NCBI RefSeq assembly: GCF_000586555.1
Contig: NZ_AZUC01000016.1
Span: 1-64,000, forward strand
Direction of reading: 5' to 3'
DNA from: Sporosarcina sp. D27
GTDB taxonomy: Bacteria; Bacillota; Bacilli; Bacillales_A; Planococcaceae
Length of the DNA: 64,000 nt
Each line of letters begins with the position of its first letter. The stretch's first letter is position 1. Below the pieces are notes generated by a model. The model was not told the origin of the DNA. It was given only the letters and a program-made list of their open reading frames with translations, and ran no database searches. The position numbers were made by a program, and so were the translations under genes. This document shows, one piece after another, positions 10,862 through 20,128 of the stretch.

Positions 10862-12145
10862 ATGACTGTGAACGAAAAATCGACGATTGCCTATGCAAAT
10901 GAACTCGAGACACGCTATGCTGCAGCAAGCCGTCGTGAAGAGTTTTACGTTCAAGAAGGCATCATTTACTTTGACGGCAACTCTCTTGGATTATTATCAA
11001 AACGTGCAGAAACCTCATTACTCGCTATTATGGATTCATGGAAGACACATGGTATTGACGGATGGATGCAAGGGGAGCGTCCTTGGTTTAACTTGTCCGA
11101 AGAATTAGGTGCGTCTCTTGCTCCGCTAATCGGTGCGGAAGCTGAAGAAGTTATTGTAACAGGTTCGACTACCTCGAATCTCCATCAGCTCCTCGCAACA
11201 TTTTTCAAACCCTCAACCGGTCGAACAAAAATTTTAGCCGATGAATTGAACTTCCCGACGGATATTTACGCGATTAAAAGTCAGCTAGAGCTACATGGAC
11301 TAGATCCTGCGGAGCACCTAATTCAAGTGACAAGCCGTGATGGACAAACACTGCAGATGGAAGACATTATCGAGGCGATGAATGATGACGTTGCTGTTGT
11401 GATTTTGTCCGGCGCTCTCTATCGTAGCGGACAAGTACTTGACATGGAGAAGGTAACAGAAGCGGCTCATGCACGAGGGATTTTAGTTGGCTTCGACTTG
11501 TGTCATTCGATAGGAGCAATTCCACATGCACTGGATGATTGGAATGTCGACTTCGCATTTTGGTGCAATTACAAGCACTTAAATGGAGGACCGGGTGCAA
11601 CGGGCGGGATCTACGTTAACAAAATGCATTTTGGTGTGCAACCTGGACTCGCAGGATGGTTCGGTTCTGCAAAAGACCGGCAGTTCGATATGGAGCATAC
11701 GTTTACGCCTGCAGAGGGTGCTGGAGCACTTCAGATGGGCACGCCTAACTTACTCAGTTCTGCACCGTTGATCGGCTCACTAGAACTCATGAACGAAGTA
11801 GGAATGGACGCAATTCGTAAACGATCACTTGCATTGACAGGCTACTTACAGGAGTTAATCGAAACGGAACTTGAAGAGTATGGATTTACGGTAACAAGTC
11901 CGAAAGTCGATGCGGAACGTGGTGGTCATGTATTTATCGTTCATCAAGAAGCAGCACGAATTTGTAAAGCCTTGAAAGCAAATGGAGTTATTCCCGATTT
12001 CCGCACACCGAATGGAATACGTCTGGCACCAGTTGCACTCTATAACACGTTTGAAGAAGTGCTTGAGACGGTGAACATTTTAAAGCGTATCATGGACGAA
12101 GAGCAATACAAGCAATTTGAAAATAAGCGAGAAGTCGTCGCGTAA
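10862..12145 (+). CDS. kynU: Kynureninase
   Basis: PLP enzyme that splits kynurenine into anthranilate and alanine. 427 aa, aminotransferase class V fold. [13 protein letters not shown] near the N terminus and [19 protein letters not shown] carrying the PLP Lys (in YKHLNG) are diagnostic. ATG 10862 has AAGGAG 9 nt upstream; the earlier GTG at 10820 lies in the promoter. First gene of kynU-kynA-transporter-kynB, which together convert tryptophan to anthranilate. B. subtilis lacks this pathway; B. cereus has it. Confidence 0.96.
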   Translation: MTVNEKSTIAYANELETRYAAASRREEFYVQEGIIYFDGNSLGLLSKRAETSLLAIMDSWKTHGIDGWMQGERPWFNLSEELGASLAPLIGAEAEEVIVTGSTTSNLHQLLATFFKPSTGRTKILADELNFPTDIYAIKSQLELHGLDPAEHLIQVTSRDGQTLQMEDIIEAMNDDVAVVILSGALYRSGQVLDMEKVTEAAHARGILVGFDLCHSIGAIPHALDDWNVDFAFWCNYKHLNGGPGATGGIYVNKMHFGVQPGLAGWFGSAKDRQFDMEHTFTPAEGAGALQMGTPNLLSSAPLIGSLELMNEVGMDAIRKRSLALTGYLQELIETELEEYGFTVTSPKVDAERGGHVFIVHQEAARICKALKANGVIPDFRTPNGIRLAPVALYNTFEEVLETVNILKRIMDEEQYKQFENKREVVA

Positions 12146-12166
12146 ACGGGAACTGGGGGATTTGTG

Positions 12167-13012
12167 ATGAATAAAGGGATTTCAGATTTGAATTTGGACA
12201 AAGAAAACATTCATACTGATTTTAAAAAGGACATGACGTACGGGGAATACTTGCATCTCGATCAGATTTTATCGAGTCAAGAGAGACTGTCTGGGCATCA
12301 CGACGAAATGTTGTTCATTATCATCCACCAAGTGAGCGAACTGTGGATGAAGCTGACGTTGCACGAACTGACGGCGGCAATTGATGCAATCGATAAGGGT
12401 GAAATGCAGTCCGCATTCAAAAAACTAGCACGCGTGACGAAAATTCAATCGCAGATTATTCAAGCATGGGATGTACTCTCGACAATGACGCCAGCTGAAT
12501 ACTTGGAATTCCGCGATTCACTCGGCAAAGCATCTGGATTCCAGTCCTATCAGTATCGTCTGATTGAATTTGCGCTTGGCTATAAGTCTTCTCATATTTT
12601 AAAGATTTACGAGAAGGATGCGGAAGTGCATGCAATGTTAAAAGAGGCTTTGAACCAACCGAGTATTTATGATGTAGCAATTCGGGCATTATCAAAAGCT
12701 GGTTTTGCGATTAATCCGGAATTACTTGACCGTGACTTCAGTGTCACGTATGCAGGGGATCCAACCGTTGAAGCGGCTTGGGAAGCGGTCTATCGTGATG
12801 TCGATAAGTATTGGGACTTGTATCAGCTTGCTGAGAAGCTTGTGGACGTCGAGGATTGGCTACAGCAGTGGCGGTTCCGTCATATGAAAACAGTCGAACG
12901 AATTATCGGATTTAAAACAGGGACGGGCGGTTCGTCTGGTGTGAACTACTTACGCCACGTACTCGACCATCGGTTTTTCCCTGAACTCTGGGACCTGCGT
13001 ACGAAATTGTAA
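12167..13012 (+). CDS. kynA: Tryptophan 2,3-dioxygenase
   Basis: Haem enzyme that opens the indole ring of tryptophan to N-formylkynurenine, step one of the pathway. 281 aa. Family signatures are [36 protein letters not shown] (probable haem and substrate region) and [15 protein letters not shown] at the C terminus. ATG 12167 lies 6 nt after GGGGGA. 21 bp behind kynU. Confidence 0.97.
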   Translation: MNKGISDLNLDKENIHTDFKKDMTYGEYLHLDQILSSQERLSGHHDEMLFIIIHQVSELWMKLTLHELTAAIDAIDKGEMQSAFKKLARVTKIQSQIIQAWDVLSTMTPAEYLEFRDSLGKASGFQSYQYRLIEFALGYKSSHILKIYEKDAEVHAMLKEALNQPSIYDVAIRALSKAGFAINPELLDRDFSVTYAGDPTVEAAWEAVYRDVDKYWDLYQLAEKLVDVEDWLQQWRFRHMKTVERIIGFKTGTGGSSGVNYLRHVLDHRFFPELWDLRTKL

Positions 13013-13044
13013 GAACGATAGAGAGATGAAAAAGGGGGAGTTGT

Positions 13045-14385
13045 ATGGAGGAGAAAGGACGAACTGAACAATGGTCCTCTAAGTTAGGATTTATATTATC
13101 ATCTGCGGGGGCTGCGATTGGACTCGGGGCCATCTGGAAATTCCCTTATGTGACGGGGATGAGTGGAGGCGGTGCATTCTTCCTGTTGTTCATCGTCTTC
13201 ACCCTGGTCATTGGTTTGCCGATGCTGCTTTCTGAATTCATCATCGGACGTGGCACAGGCAAGGAAGCGATCAGTGCGTATAAAAAGTTAGCACCTGATA
13301 GTCTATGGGTGTGGATTGGCCGACTGGGAGTCTTAGGCTGCTTCTTGTTGCTTTCCTTTTACAGCGTAGTTGGCGGATGGGTGCTCGTCTATAGCGGGCT
13401 AGCAATCCCGGGTCAGGTAATTGGGGATGGAACGAACTATGGCGAACTATTTGGTTCGGTTACCGGTTCTATTTGGATTACATTGCTTGGATTACTGCTA
13501 TTTACGGTCATTAACGTCATCGTTATTGCGTCTGGAATTCAAAATGGCATTGAGCGTGCCAATAAATATATGATGCCACTGCTATTCATCTTTTTCATAA
13601 TATTAGTAGTGCGTTCACTGACATTAGATGGTGCTATGGAGGGCGTAAAGTTTTTCTTAGCTCCGGACTTCTCGAAGATAACAGGTGAGTCGATTCTCTA
13701 TGCACTTGGACAGTCGTTCTTCTCGTTAGCGGTCGGGTTTTCGTGTATGGTGACGTACAGTTCGTATTTGAAAAAAGACGTCAGCTTACGGTCATCCGCA
13801 GGATCGGTCGTGGGCATGAACATCTTTGTTTCGTTGCTTGCAGGACTTGCGATTTTCCCAGTTGTCTTTGCATTCGGGTTAGCGCCTGACGAAGGACCTG
13901 GATTGCTGTTCATGGTGTTGCCAGAAGTGTTTGGGCAAATGCCATTCGGGGAACTATTTTTAGCGTTGTTCTTGCTACTATTCTTATTTGCGACATTGAC
14001 GTCGTCGTTCAGTTTGTACGAAATCATTGTTGCTGCACTTACGGCAAATGGCAAACGTACACGGAAGACAGTAGCTTGGCTTACGGGACTCATCGTGTTC
14101 GTGGCGGCGATTCCATCTGCCATGTCATCCAGTTTGCTGGAGTCATTTATGATTAATGGCAAGAGTATTTTCGATAGCACGGACTACCTCGTTAGTAACA
14201 TACTTCTGCCTATCGGAAATTTACTGATTGCAATTTTCATCATCCACAGAATGGATCGTGAACTTGTGAAACAAGAATTCAATTTGAGTACAAAGGATTC
14301 TCCGGGATTGTTCCGGGTATGGCTCGTCTTGATGACTGTCGTCGTACCACTGACGATTGTTGCTGTATTTATAAATAATCTTTAA
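13045..14385 (+). CDS. Sodium-dependent amino acid symporter, NSS (SNF/SLC6) family
   Basis: 446 aa with 11-12 hydrophobic segments. The TM1 signature GAAIGLGAIWKFPY with the following MSGGGAFFLLF is typical of LeuT-fold sodium:neurotransmitter symporters, and IERANKYMMPLLF is a conserved TM5 region. Gap of 32 bp after kynA and before kynB, same strand. Placement inside the tryptophan-degrading operon suggests uptake of tryptophan or kynurenine (inference; substrate residues cannot be read reliably). Confidence 0.9.
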   Translation: MEEKGRTEQWSSKLGFILSSAGAAIGLGAIWKFPYVTGMSGGGAFFLLFIVFTLVIGLPMLLSEFIIGRGTGKEAISAYKKLAPDSLWVWIGRLGVLGCFLLLSFYSVVGGWVLVYSGLAIPGQVIGDGTNYGELFGSVTGSIWITLLGLLLFTVINVIVIASGIQNGIERANKYMMPLLFIFFIILVVRSLTLDGAMEGVKFFLAPDFSKITGESILYALGQSFFSLAVGFSCMVTYSSYLKKDVSLRSSAGSVVGMNIFVSLLAGLAIFPVVFAFGLAPDEGPGLLFMVLPEVFGQMPFGELFLALFLLLFLFATLTSSFSLYEIIVAALTANGKRTRKTVAWLTGLIVFVAAIPSAMSSSLLESFMINGKSIFDSTDYLVSNILLPIGNLLIAIFIIHRMDRELVKQEFNLSTKDSPGLFRVWLVLMTVVVPLTIVAVFINNL

Positions 14386-14412
14386 TACGTGTAACTAGAA
14401 AGGATGATGGGC

Positions 14413-15051
14413 ATGACGAAGTTAACACAGTGGATCGACATCACCCAGCCCCTCAGCAATTCGATTGCGGAATGGCCAGGGGATAGGCCGTTCAATTATG
14501 AACTCACGTTTACGAAAGAACAAACGGGCTCTGTCAATATCGGCCAAGTGTCAATGAGTGTCCATACAGGAACACACATTGACTCTCCGTTCCACTATGA
14601 TAATGACGGCAAGTGTGTGCATGAACTGGATTTGTCTTTGTATATCGGGCCAGCTATGGTTGTCGATGTCACAGGACATGCTGAAATTGGTCGTGCAGAG
14701 CTCGAGAGTTTTGACTTTAAAGATGTGGAGCGACTCCTTCTTAAAACAGGAGGTCATCCTGATCCGAATACGTTCCCGGAAGACTATCCCGTGTTGAAGG
14801 CAGACATCGGTCCGTTTTTGAAGGAGCGGGGAATTAGGTTAATTGGTGTCGACGTCCCATCCGTCGATTCAGTCGACAGCAAAACGATGGATGCGCATCA
14901 CTCGCTTTACGATAACGGCGTTAACATTTTGGAAAACACCGTATTGTCGAACGTAACGCCAGGAGTGTATGAGCTGATTGCACTTCCACTTGCGCTGGTA
15001 GGTTCGGATGGTAGCCCGGTGCGCGCAGTGTTGCGATCGTTGGAGGGATGA
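14413..15051 (+). CDS. kynB: Arylformamidase (N-formylkynurenine hydrolase)
   Basis: Cyclase-like metal hydrolase that converts N-formylkynurenine to kynurenine, the step between kynA and kynU. 212 aa. WIDITQPLSNSIAEWPGD at the N terminus and the metal motif HTGTHIDSPFH (H51, H55, D57) are family hallmarks. ATG 14413 gives the family N terminus and lies about 10 nt from AAAGG; ATGs at 14404 and 14407 overlap that site. Last gene of the operon, closed by a terminator. Confidence 0.95.
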   Translation: MTKLTQWIDITQPLSNSIAEWPGDRPFNYELTFTKEQTGSVNIGQVSMSVHTGTHIDSPFHYDNDGKCVHELDLSLYIGPAMVVDVTGHAEIGRAELESFDFKDVERLLLKTGGHPDPNTFPEDYPVLKADIGPFLKERGIRLIGVDVPSVDSVDSKTMDAHHSLYDNGVNILENTVLSNVTPGVYELIALPLALVGSDGSPVRAVLRSLEG

Positions 15052-15060
15052 TGTTATATA

Positions 15061-15104
15061 AGAGCTGCTTAGAGGGTTTGGGTCCCTTTAAGCAGCTCTT
15101 TTTG
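15061..15104 (+). terminator. kyn operon terminator
   Basis: AGAGCTGCTTAGAGGG pairs with CCCTTTAAGCAGCTCT (7-nt loop, one near-centre mismatch region), then TTTTT. Confidence 0.92.
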
Positions 15105-15394
15105 TATGGATTGAGCATGGGATTACCGAGTAATCACTAATGGTGAGTGAATTGTGTATTATCGAGAAAGCACACAAATGTCTGGTGTGGCTGTGAAACG
15201 AGCTTTGATGATCTAAATAAGAATGATTATTTAGAATATATGGAGATATTTCATCTGGAAGTTTGATACAATTAAATCGTATTGTTAAATAACTAAATTT
15301 AAAAAATTGGATCATTTTGTAGAGTATTTCAAATCGGAATGAAAAAAAGTAAGGAAGTGGAGTTGGAACAAACAAAAAGAGGGAGTGGATACTT
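15105..15394. other. AT-rich gap with no feature found
   Basis: 290 bp between the kyn terminator and the DUF3267-like gene. I see no ORF with a ribosome binding site, no hairpin with a T-run and no repeat. It marks the change from moderate-GC operon DNA to the AT-rich cluster that follows. Confidence 0.5.
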
Positions 15395-15931
15395 ATGATA
15401 ATTTGGTTTCGTCACTTACCGCAAATAAGTATGGATATTGTAGAATGGACTCCTTTCATAAAAAGTAATTGGTTTCGAAAGAACTATATGAAATTTGTTT
15501 ATTTACTCCAGATAATTATTTTTTTGATGTCTCTATTTTTTGATGCATGGGTTAGTCGTATCAATACATTTTCTCTCATCGTAATAGGTATCTTTGTCTT
15601 CATCATTCACGAAATCCTTCACATTCTTGTGATAAATAAGAAAGGCGATATTAGCTTAACATTTAGCGGTACTTTTTTTTGGTTACATACAAATGCAGTT
15701 TTATCTAAAATGAGATTTTGGTTCTTTATGAGCCTGCCCTTCATCACATTATCCGTAATGCCTGTCATTGCCTCATTCTTTGTATCAGGAAATACTAAAT
15801 CAATTTTATGGTTTATATGTTGGATAAACTTAATAATTTCTTCCTCTGACATCATAAATTCATTATTAATTGCCATTAAGCCTAAGAACTCAATATTTTG
15901 CAGAGGTTATTATAGAGTGGAGAAGGGTTAG
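15395..15931 (+). CDS. Membrane zincin-like protein, DUF3267 type
   Basis: 178 aa with about four membrane segments (35-52, 58-78, 106-130, 137-160). Within the second lies HEILH (H72-H76), an HExxH zinc-peptidase motif, as in the DUF3267 family of putative zincin peptidases. Start ATG follows AGAGGGAG. No substrate is known. First gene of an AT-rich accessory cluster. Confidence 0.7.
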   Translation: MIIWFRHLPQISMDIVEWTPFIKSNWFRKNYMKFVYLLQIIIFLMSLFFDAWVSRINTFSLIVIGIFVFIIHEILHILVINKKGDISLTFSGTFFWLHTNAVLSKMRFWFFMSLPFITLSVMPVIASFFVSGNTKSILWFICWINLIISSSDIINSLLIAIKPKNSIFCRGYYRVEKG

Positions 15932-16112
15932 TAGCATTTCCACAATTATAGGCTAAGGGGAAATAGTGCAAAACAAAAAGATTTAATTTAATGTTTTTAA
16001 CAAACGGATAGTTTTATTTCAGTAACGGTTCTAAAAAAACGGGGCAATAAAGGAACAAGGGGTGTGCATTAAACTGGCCAGTTTGTTCTGCATACAAGAG
16101 GTGGGCGAGGGA

Positions 16113-16289
16113 ATGTAAAAGTTATTTAGGGCTATCCATGTTATCTTGGTACTATTGTTTGTTGCGATTATTATGATTAGTTCCTATTCCACAACGGCGG
16201 TGAACATATTAGAAACTATCGTCATAGTAGTTTCTTTGTTGTATATATTTTTTTATAGAAGACTTAAAAGACATAACGCTCAAGTTTAA
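16113..16289 (+). pseudogene. Small membrane protein gene with stop at codon 2
   Basis: ATG 16113 has AGAGGTGGG upstream, but the second codon is TAA. After it the same frame is open for 56 codons: K-L-F-R-A-I-H-V-I-L-V-L-L-F-V-A-I-I-M, then a second hydrophobic stretch (ETIVIVVSLLYIFFY) and a basic end RRLKRHNAQV. A single AAA-to-TAA change in a normal MKKLFRAIH start would explain it. A later in-frame TTG could still allow weak initiation. Confidence 0.55.
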
Positions 16290-16295
16290 TTCCTT

Positions 16296-16334
16296 AATCG
16301 GAGGCGATTTCAGCATAGGGATTGCCTCCGATCT
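16296..16334 (+). repeat. Hairpin without T-run
   Basis: ATCGGAGGCGAT (from 16297) pairs with the TGCCTCCGAT arm ending near 16333. With no T-run it is not a classical terminator. It may end or stabilise the transcript of the decayed small gene. Confidence 0.45.
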
Positions 16335-16382
16335 ACATAAGGACCATATAAACAAGTAGATAATGTATTGGATGTGAAAGTA

Positions 16383-16868
16383 ATGAAAAAGAAATTTGAT
16401 GAAGCTATTGGACTACGGAAGAGCGAAAATTATCAAGAATCTAATGAACTATTTATGGAACTGGTACAAGAATTTCCTGAGAATGCATCAGTTAACTACC
16501 ATTGTGCTTGGAGTTTTGATTTATTAGGAGAAGAATCTAAAGCAGTGCCTTTTTATGAAAATGCAATTAAATTTGGATTGTCTTCAGAGGAACTAGAAGG
16601 GGCATTTTTGGGGTTAGGCAGTACATATAGGACATTGGGAGAATATAAAAAATCCAAAAGGGTATTTGAAATAGGGATGGAATCATTTCCAAATAATAAG
16701 GCCCTTCAAACCTTCTATTCAATGACCTTATATAACTTAAATGAGCATAGTAGAGCTATGGAGTTGTTACTTAAATGCTTAGCAGATACAACGGTTGATG
16801 ATGATATTCTAAGTTATAAAAAGGCTATTAGTTTCTATTCGAATAAATTGGATGAAATTTGGAAGTAA
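16383..16868 (+). CDS. Tetratricopeptide-repeat protein
   Basis: 161 aa, soluble, built of TPR-like helical pairs (ASVNYHCAWSFDLLGEESKAVPFYENAIKFG; EGAFLGLGSTYRTLGEYKKSKRVFEIGMESFP; KALQTFYSMTLYNLNEHSRAMELL). No catalytic domain, so probably a protein-binding adaptor. ATG 16383 fits the helical start; TTG 16368 and GTG 16374 are alternatives, none with a strong ribosome site. Monocistronic in an AT-rich cluster. Confidence 0.7.
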   Translation: MKKKFDEAIGLRKSENYQESNELFMELVQEFPENASVNYHCAWSFDLLGEESKAVPFYENAIKFGLSSEELEGAFLGLGSTYRTLGEYKKSKRVFEIGMESFPNNKALQTFYSMTLYNLNEHSRAMELLLKCLADTTVDDDILSYKKAISFYSNKLDEIWK

Positions 16869-17082
16869 TTATGAATAAATCTACTTAGATAGATGTTTTT
16901 CCATTTATCCAAAAGGTGAATAAATTAAGATCTAGATTTCTGTAAACGGTGGCGTTATTGGCAAATTTTTATGTCAGAAACGTGCCAATTCATTGATTAG
17001 CAGTATCATTAAATTGAAATCTAGTCTTTTATGTTAGCCAGCAACTATAGCCAAATATGAAGGCAAGTTAGGTGTTCCGTGT

Positions 17083-17394
17083 ATGAATATAGGTCCAGTA
17101 ATAGCTTGTCTTTTTACTAGTGCCCTGCTTTTCCTTTTTAGTTACTTGATATGGAAAAAACAAGAATTCACTCTCATTGCAGCTTTCAATGAGAACACTT
17201 TTCGGGGAGATAAAAATAAGTTAGCTAATGCAGTAGGTTTTTTCCTTATGACTAGTGGGGTACTTATTCTTATTTTGCCGTTAGGTATTGGAATAGTAGG
17301 ATTAATTGCAGGACAAGTGATTTCTATTTTGATTATTTTAGGTATTGTTATACTCGTATTTTACATTAATCGACTAAGTAAATCGGTTGCTTAA
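17083..17394 (+). CDS. Small membrane protein, DUF3784-like
   Basis: 103 aa with three hydrophobic segments (5-23, 50-68, 72-95). The first loop has WKKQEFTLIAAFNENTFRGDKNKLANAVG, which resembles the conserved loop of DUF3784 proteins. Function unknown. The upstream ribosome site is weak. Confidence 0.6.
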   Translation: MNIGPVIACLFTSALLFLFSYLIWKKQEFTLIAAFNENTFRGDKNKLANAVGFFLMTSGVLILILPLGIGIVGLIAGQVISILIILGIVILVFYINRLSKSVA

Positions 17395-17478
17395 TTATGT
17401 TTACCGCAATAGGGGGCGCTTCATGCATAAGGGCTGTGTCAGAATAGGGCCAAATAGTGTAATAAAGGAGTTGTTTTA

Positions 17479-18009
17479 ATGCTTTTTACTGGAGAAAGAA
17501 TTCGATTAAGAAAAATGTCCAATGAGGATATTTCGATTTACCATAAGTGGAGAAATGATATTGAGGTTATGCAGTATACAAATCCATCTTTAGATGTTTT
17601 CACTTATGCTGATACTGAAAGATTCGTCAATAGTGTGATCGAATCTCATAATTCAAAGGGGTATGTGATTGAAGAAATTAGTACCAGTAAGCCAATCGGA
17701 GTTACATCACTAATCAACATTGACTACGTGAATCGGAACGCAGAATGTATTATAGATATAGGTGATAAGGATTACTGGAGTAAAGGATTAGGATGGGAGG
17801 CATTTAAGCTATTATTAGATTTCGCTTTCAAAGAGTTAAATTTACATAAGGTATATCTGCGCGTGTTTTCTTTCAATGAGCGGGCAATAAAATTGTATCA
17901 AAAGCTTGGATTTGTTAAAGAAGGAAAATTGGAAGAACAGCTTTATCGAGATGGAAAGTGGCATGACATCATTTTTATGGGACTTTTAAAAAGAAACTAC
18001 AAAGAATGA
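17479..18009 (+). CDS. GNAT-family N-acetyltransferase (RimJ/RimL-like)
   Basis: 176 aa. Typical order: RIRLRKMSNEDISIYHKWRND at the start, the acetyl-CoA loop around KDYWSKGLGWEAFKLLLDFAF (about 95-115), and the closing NLHKVYLRVFSFNERAIKLYQKLGFVKEGKLEEQLYRDGKWHD. Substrate could be a ribosomal protein N terminus, an amino sugar or a drug; sequence alone does not tell. AAGGAG lies upstream of ATG. Confidence 0.85.
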   Translation: MLFTGERIRLRKMSNEDISIYHKWRNDIEVMQYTNPSLDVFTYADTERFVNSVIESHNSKGYVIEEISTSKPIGVTSLINIDYVNRNAECIIDIGDKDYWSKGLGWEAFKLLLDFAFKELNLHKVYLRVFSFNERAIKLYQKLGFVKEGKLEEQLYRDGKWHDIIFMGLLKRNYKE

Positions 18010-18103
18010 ATTTAGGGTTCCCCTTCAAACGGGCACGGTTAGTTCAATCAGGAATGGAGAATATATGTAACTACGAATAACATTAGATGCTAGGAGGGGT
18101 TGT

Positions 18104-18577
18104 TTGAAAAAGTTCCGTGGAAAAAGACGATACTTTCGTAATTTATCGAGAGAAGTATCATTAGAAACCTGTAATTTACAATGTGGTAATGATGCGTGGT
18201 TTGACTTATGGCATAACCATCTCGATTTTTCTGGATATGGAAATCATAGTTTGAGGATACGAAGAAAGCACATTCAGGCACATATAGATTTATATAAAAA
18301 TATATTAAAAAAGCTTGAAACTTTAAAAAAACCATACCAATCTTGGGTTCATATTGACGATGAAGACGCTGGTGGTGATGCAGTTTTTATTCATACGCCA
18401 AATCCAAAGGAAGATAATTTCCCCCTTAAAGTAGAAAGTTTGAACTGGAATTGCACAATCCCAACTGTTTTCCAAGATTTAATTAATACAAGAGATTTTA
18501 TGGTCGGACAATATAAAGCTGATGGTGGTTACATTATCCAGTCCAAAACCCAGGGGGATAGAGTGAATTCATATTGA
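18104..18577 (+). CDS. Hypothetical protein with basic N terminus
   Basis: 157 aa, soluble. TTG start with AGGAGG 6 nt upstream. N terminus MKKFRGKRRYFRNLSREV is strongly basic. The middle is rich in Trp and His (WFDLWHNHLDF), and an acidic stretch follows (VHIDDEDAGGDAVFIHTPNP). No family recognised with confidence. It closes the AT-rich cluster. Confidence 0.6.
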   Translation: MKKFRGKRRYFRNLSREVSLETCNLQCGNDAWFDLWHNHLDFSGYGNHSLRIRRKHIQAHIDLYKNILKKLETLKKPYQSWVHIDDEDAGGDAVFIHTPNPKEDNFPLKVESLNWNCTIPTVFQDLINTRDFMVGQYKADGGYIIQSKTQGDRVNSY

Positions 18578-18660
18578 ACTAACGGGGGCGTTTGTTGGAG
18601 CTCAATAGTAAAAAATGCTTAAAATTTATTATAAAAGTCGCACACTATTTCACCAAGAAT

Positions 18661-18704
18661 GACCCCGTATTGAACAATCTTTCTTTCAAAACGGGGTCTT
18701 TTGA
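18661..18704 (+). terminator. Probable terminator
   Basis: GACCCCGT (18661-18668) pairs with ACGGGGTC (18691-18698) around a 22-nt loop, then TTTTGATTTTT. The remaining 18705-18895 is AT-rich with no feature seen. Confidence 0.65.
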
Positions 18705-18898
18705 TTTTTCAAAAAATGTAAGTTTGCTTGTTGTTTTTGATTAAAATTTATTCCAAAACTATATTAACGGGATAAAAGATAAAACAATTAAAAGAAATCA
18801 CCCTAGTCTATCAAGGTGTCATACTCAAAGGTAATCGCTGCAAGGACATTTCCTAAAATATTTCTTGAATAGTATAGAAAAAAGCCCTGACCTTAATT

Positions 18899-18932
18899 GG
18901 CACTGACTGTCGTTTTTGAAACAGTTAGTGCC
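18899..18932 (-). terminator. Hairpin at the 3' end of citA
   Basis: GGCACTGACTG (18899-18909) pairs with CAGTTAGTGCC with one wobble or mismatch. It lies 8 bp beyond the citA stop. The T-run on the minus strand is displaced (at about 18880), so termination strength is uncertain. Confidence 0.55.
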
Positions 18933-18939
18933 AGGAAGT

Positions 18940-20025
18940 TTAGGATTTGGTGCCTACATAGACCGATTCGGGACGAAAAACTGTGTTATCGTTTTGCTGT
19001 TCGATAGCATGTGCAGACCATCCTACGATTCTAGCAACACTGAATGTAGGGGTGAAGAGTTCGCGCGGCATGTCGATGGAACGCATGATGGCCGCGGCGT
19101 AATATTCGACGTTTGTATATAGTTTACGGCCTGGTTTATGGGTTTCGAGCAATGCGATTATTTCTTTTTCTGCAGCTGTCGCAAGATCTAGCCATATATC
19201 TTCGCCTTCCATGCTTCTGCATTTATCTCTTAAAAGGATGGAGCGAGGGTCTTCTATTTTGTAGATACGATGCCCGAATCCCATAATTCGTTCGCCGTTT
19301 CCGAGTTTCTGTTCGATGACTTTGCTTATATTCGATTTGCTGCCGATTTCATTGAGCAAGTCAATTACTCCCGCAGGCGCTCCTCCGTGAAGGGGGCCTT
19401 TCATAGCGCCAAGTGCAGATGTGACTGCTGCCGTGAGATCTGATTCAGTTGAGATAGTGACTCGACCGGCGAATGTGGATGCGTTCATACCGTGTTCCAT
19501 CGTGAGTGTAAGATAAGTTTCAAGCGCTTCGATGTGTACTGCACTTGGAATGGTGCCCGTCAACATCCATAAATAGTTGGCAGTGTGGGATAGCTCCAAA
19601 TTGGGTTCGATGATTGGTAGCTCGTTGCAGTTACGATAGTGACAGGCGGTTATTACAGGTAATGCCGCAATTAGATGGACCGCTTGTTCCTCAATTGGTT
19701 GATTTTTGAAAGCCAAATCACAATAGGCGGAAATCACTGTTCTCATTGCATCCATTAAAGAGATTCCATGTGGAAGTGCATCTATGATTTCCTTTATATA
19801 ATTTGGCAGTTTCCTGCCTTCAACCATTTTTTGTTGAAATGAAATCAGCTCTGTTTTATTTGGAAACTGGCCGAATAAGAGAAAATATGTCATTTCCTCG
19901 AATGAGTGCTCGGGGACCAATTTACCTATTTCTTTTCCCCTATAATACAATTGCCCGTTATCTCCATCGACATCTGCAATATGTGTATGAACCGCTACTA
20001 TATCTTTTAGTCCTTTTTTAAACAT
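18940..20025 (-). CDS. citA: Citrate synthase, CitA type
   Basis: Condenses acetyl-CoA with oxaloacetate at the entry of the TCA cycle. 361 aa, type I Gram-positive size. MKGPLHGGAP and GFGHRIYK carry the catalytic His residues. The position of the usual catalytic Asp reads NVEYYAA, with Glu, as I recall also for B. subtilis CitA (minor citrate synthase), rather than the NVDFY of the major enzyme. ATG 20025 is 7 nt after AAAGGAGG; ATG 20031 is too close. Divergent from a CitR-like LysR gene, as in B. subtilis. Confidence 0.9.
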   Translation of the reverse strand: MFKKGLKDIVAVHTHIADVDGDNGQLYYRGKEIGKLVPEHSFEEMTYFLLFGQFPNKTELISFQQKMVEGRKLPNYIKEIIDALPHGISLMDAMRTVISAYCDLAFKNQPIEEQAVHLIAALPVITACHYRNCNELPIIEPNLELSHTANYLWMLTGTIPSAVHIEALETYLTLTMEHGMNASTFAGRVTISTESDLTAAVTSALGAMKGPLHGGAPAGVIDLLNEIGSKSNISKVIEQKLGNGERIMGFGHRIYKIEDPRSILLRDKCRSMEGEDIWLDLATAAEKEIIALLETHKPGRKLYTNVEYYAAAIMRSIDMPRELFTPTFSVARIVGWSAHAIEQQNDNTVFRPESVYVGTKS

Positions 20026-20066
20026 AACCATTCCTCCTTTTTATTAGTATAGTTTTTATGTATGAT

Positions 20067-20085
20067 TAAATAAATTGAATATTTA
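20067..20085. promoter_or_regulatory. Dyad in the citA-citR divergent region, candidate CitR operator
   Basis: TAAATA (20067-20072), 7 nt, TATTTA (20080-20085): a perfect 6+6 dyad centred between the two divergent genes. It contains the T-N11-A pattern that LysR-type regulators favour. Function is inferred from position only. Confidence 0.45.
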
Positions 20086-20128
20086 TTATCATATTGATTA
20101 CTAATATTAATTAAGGGTGGTGTTTACA

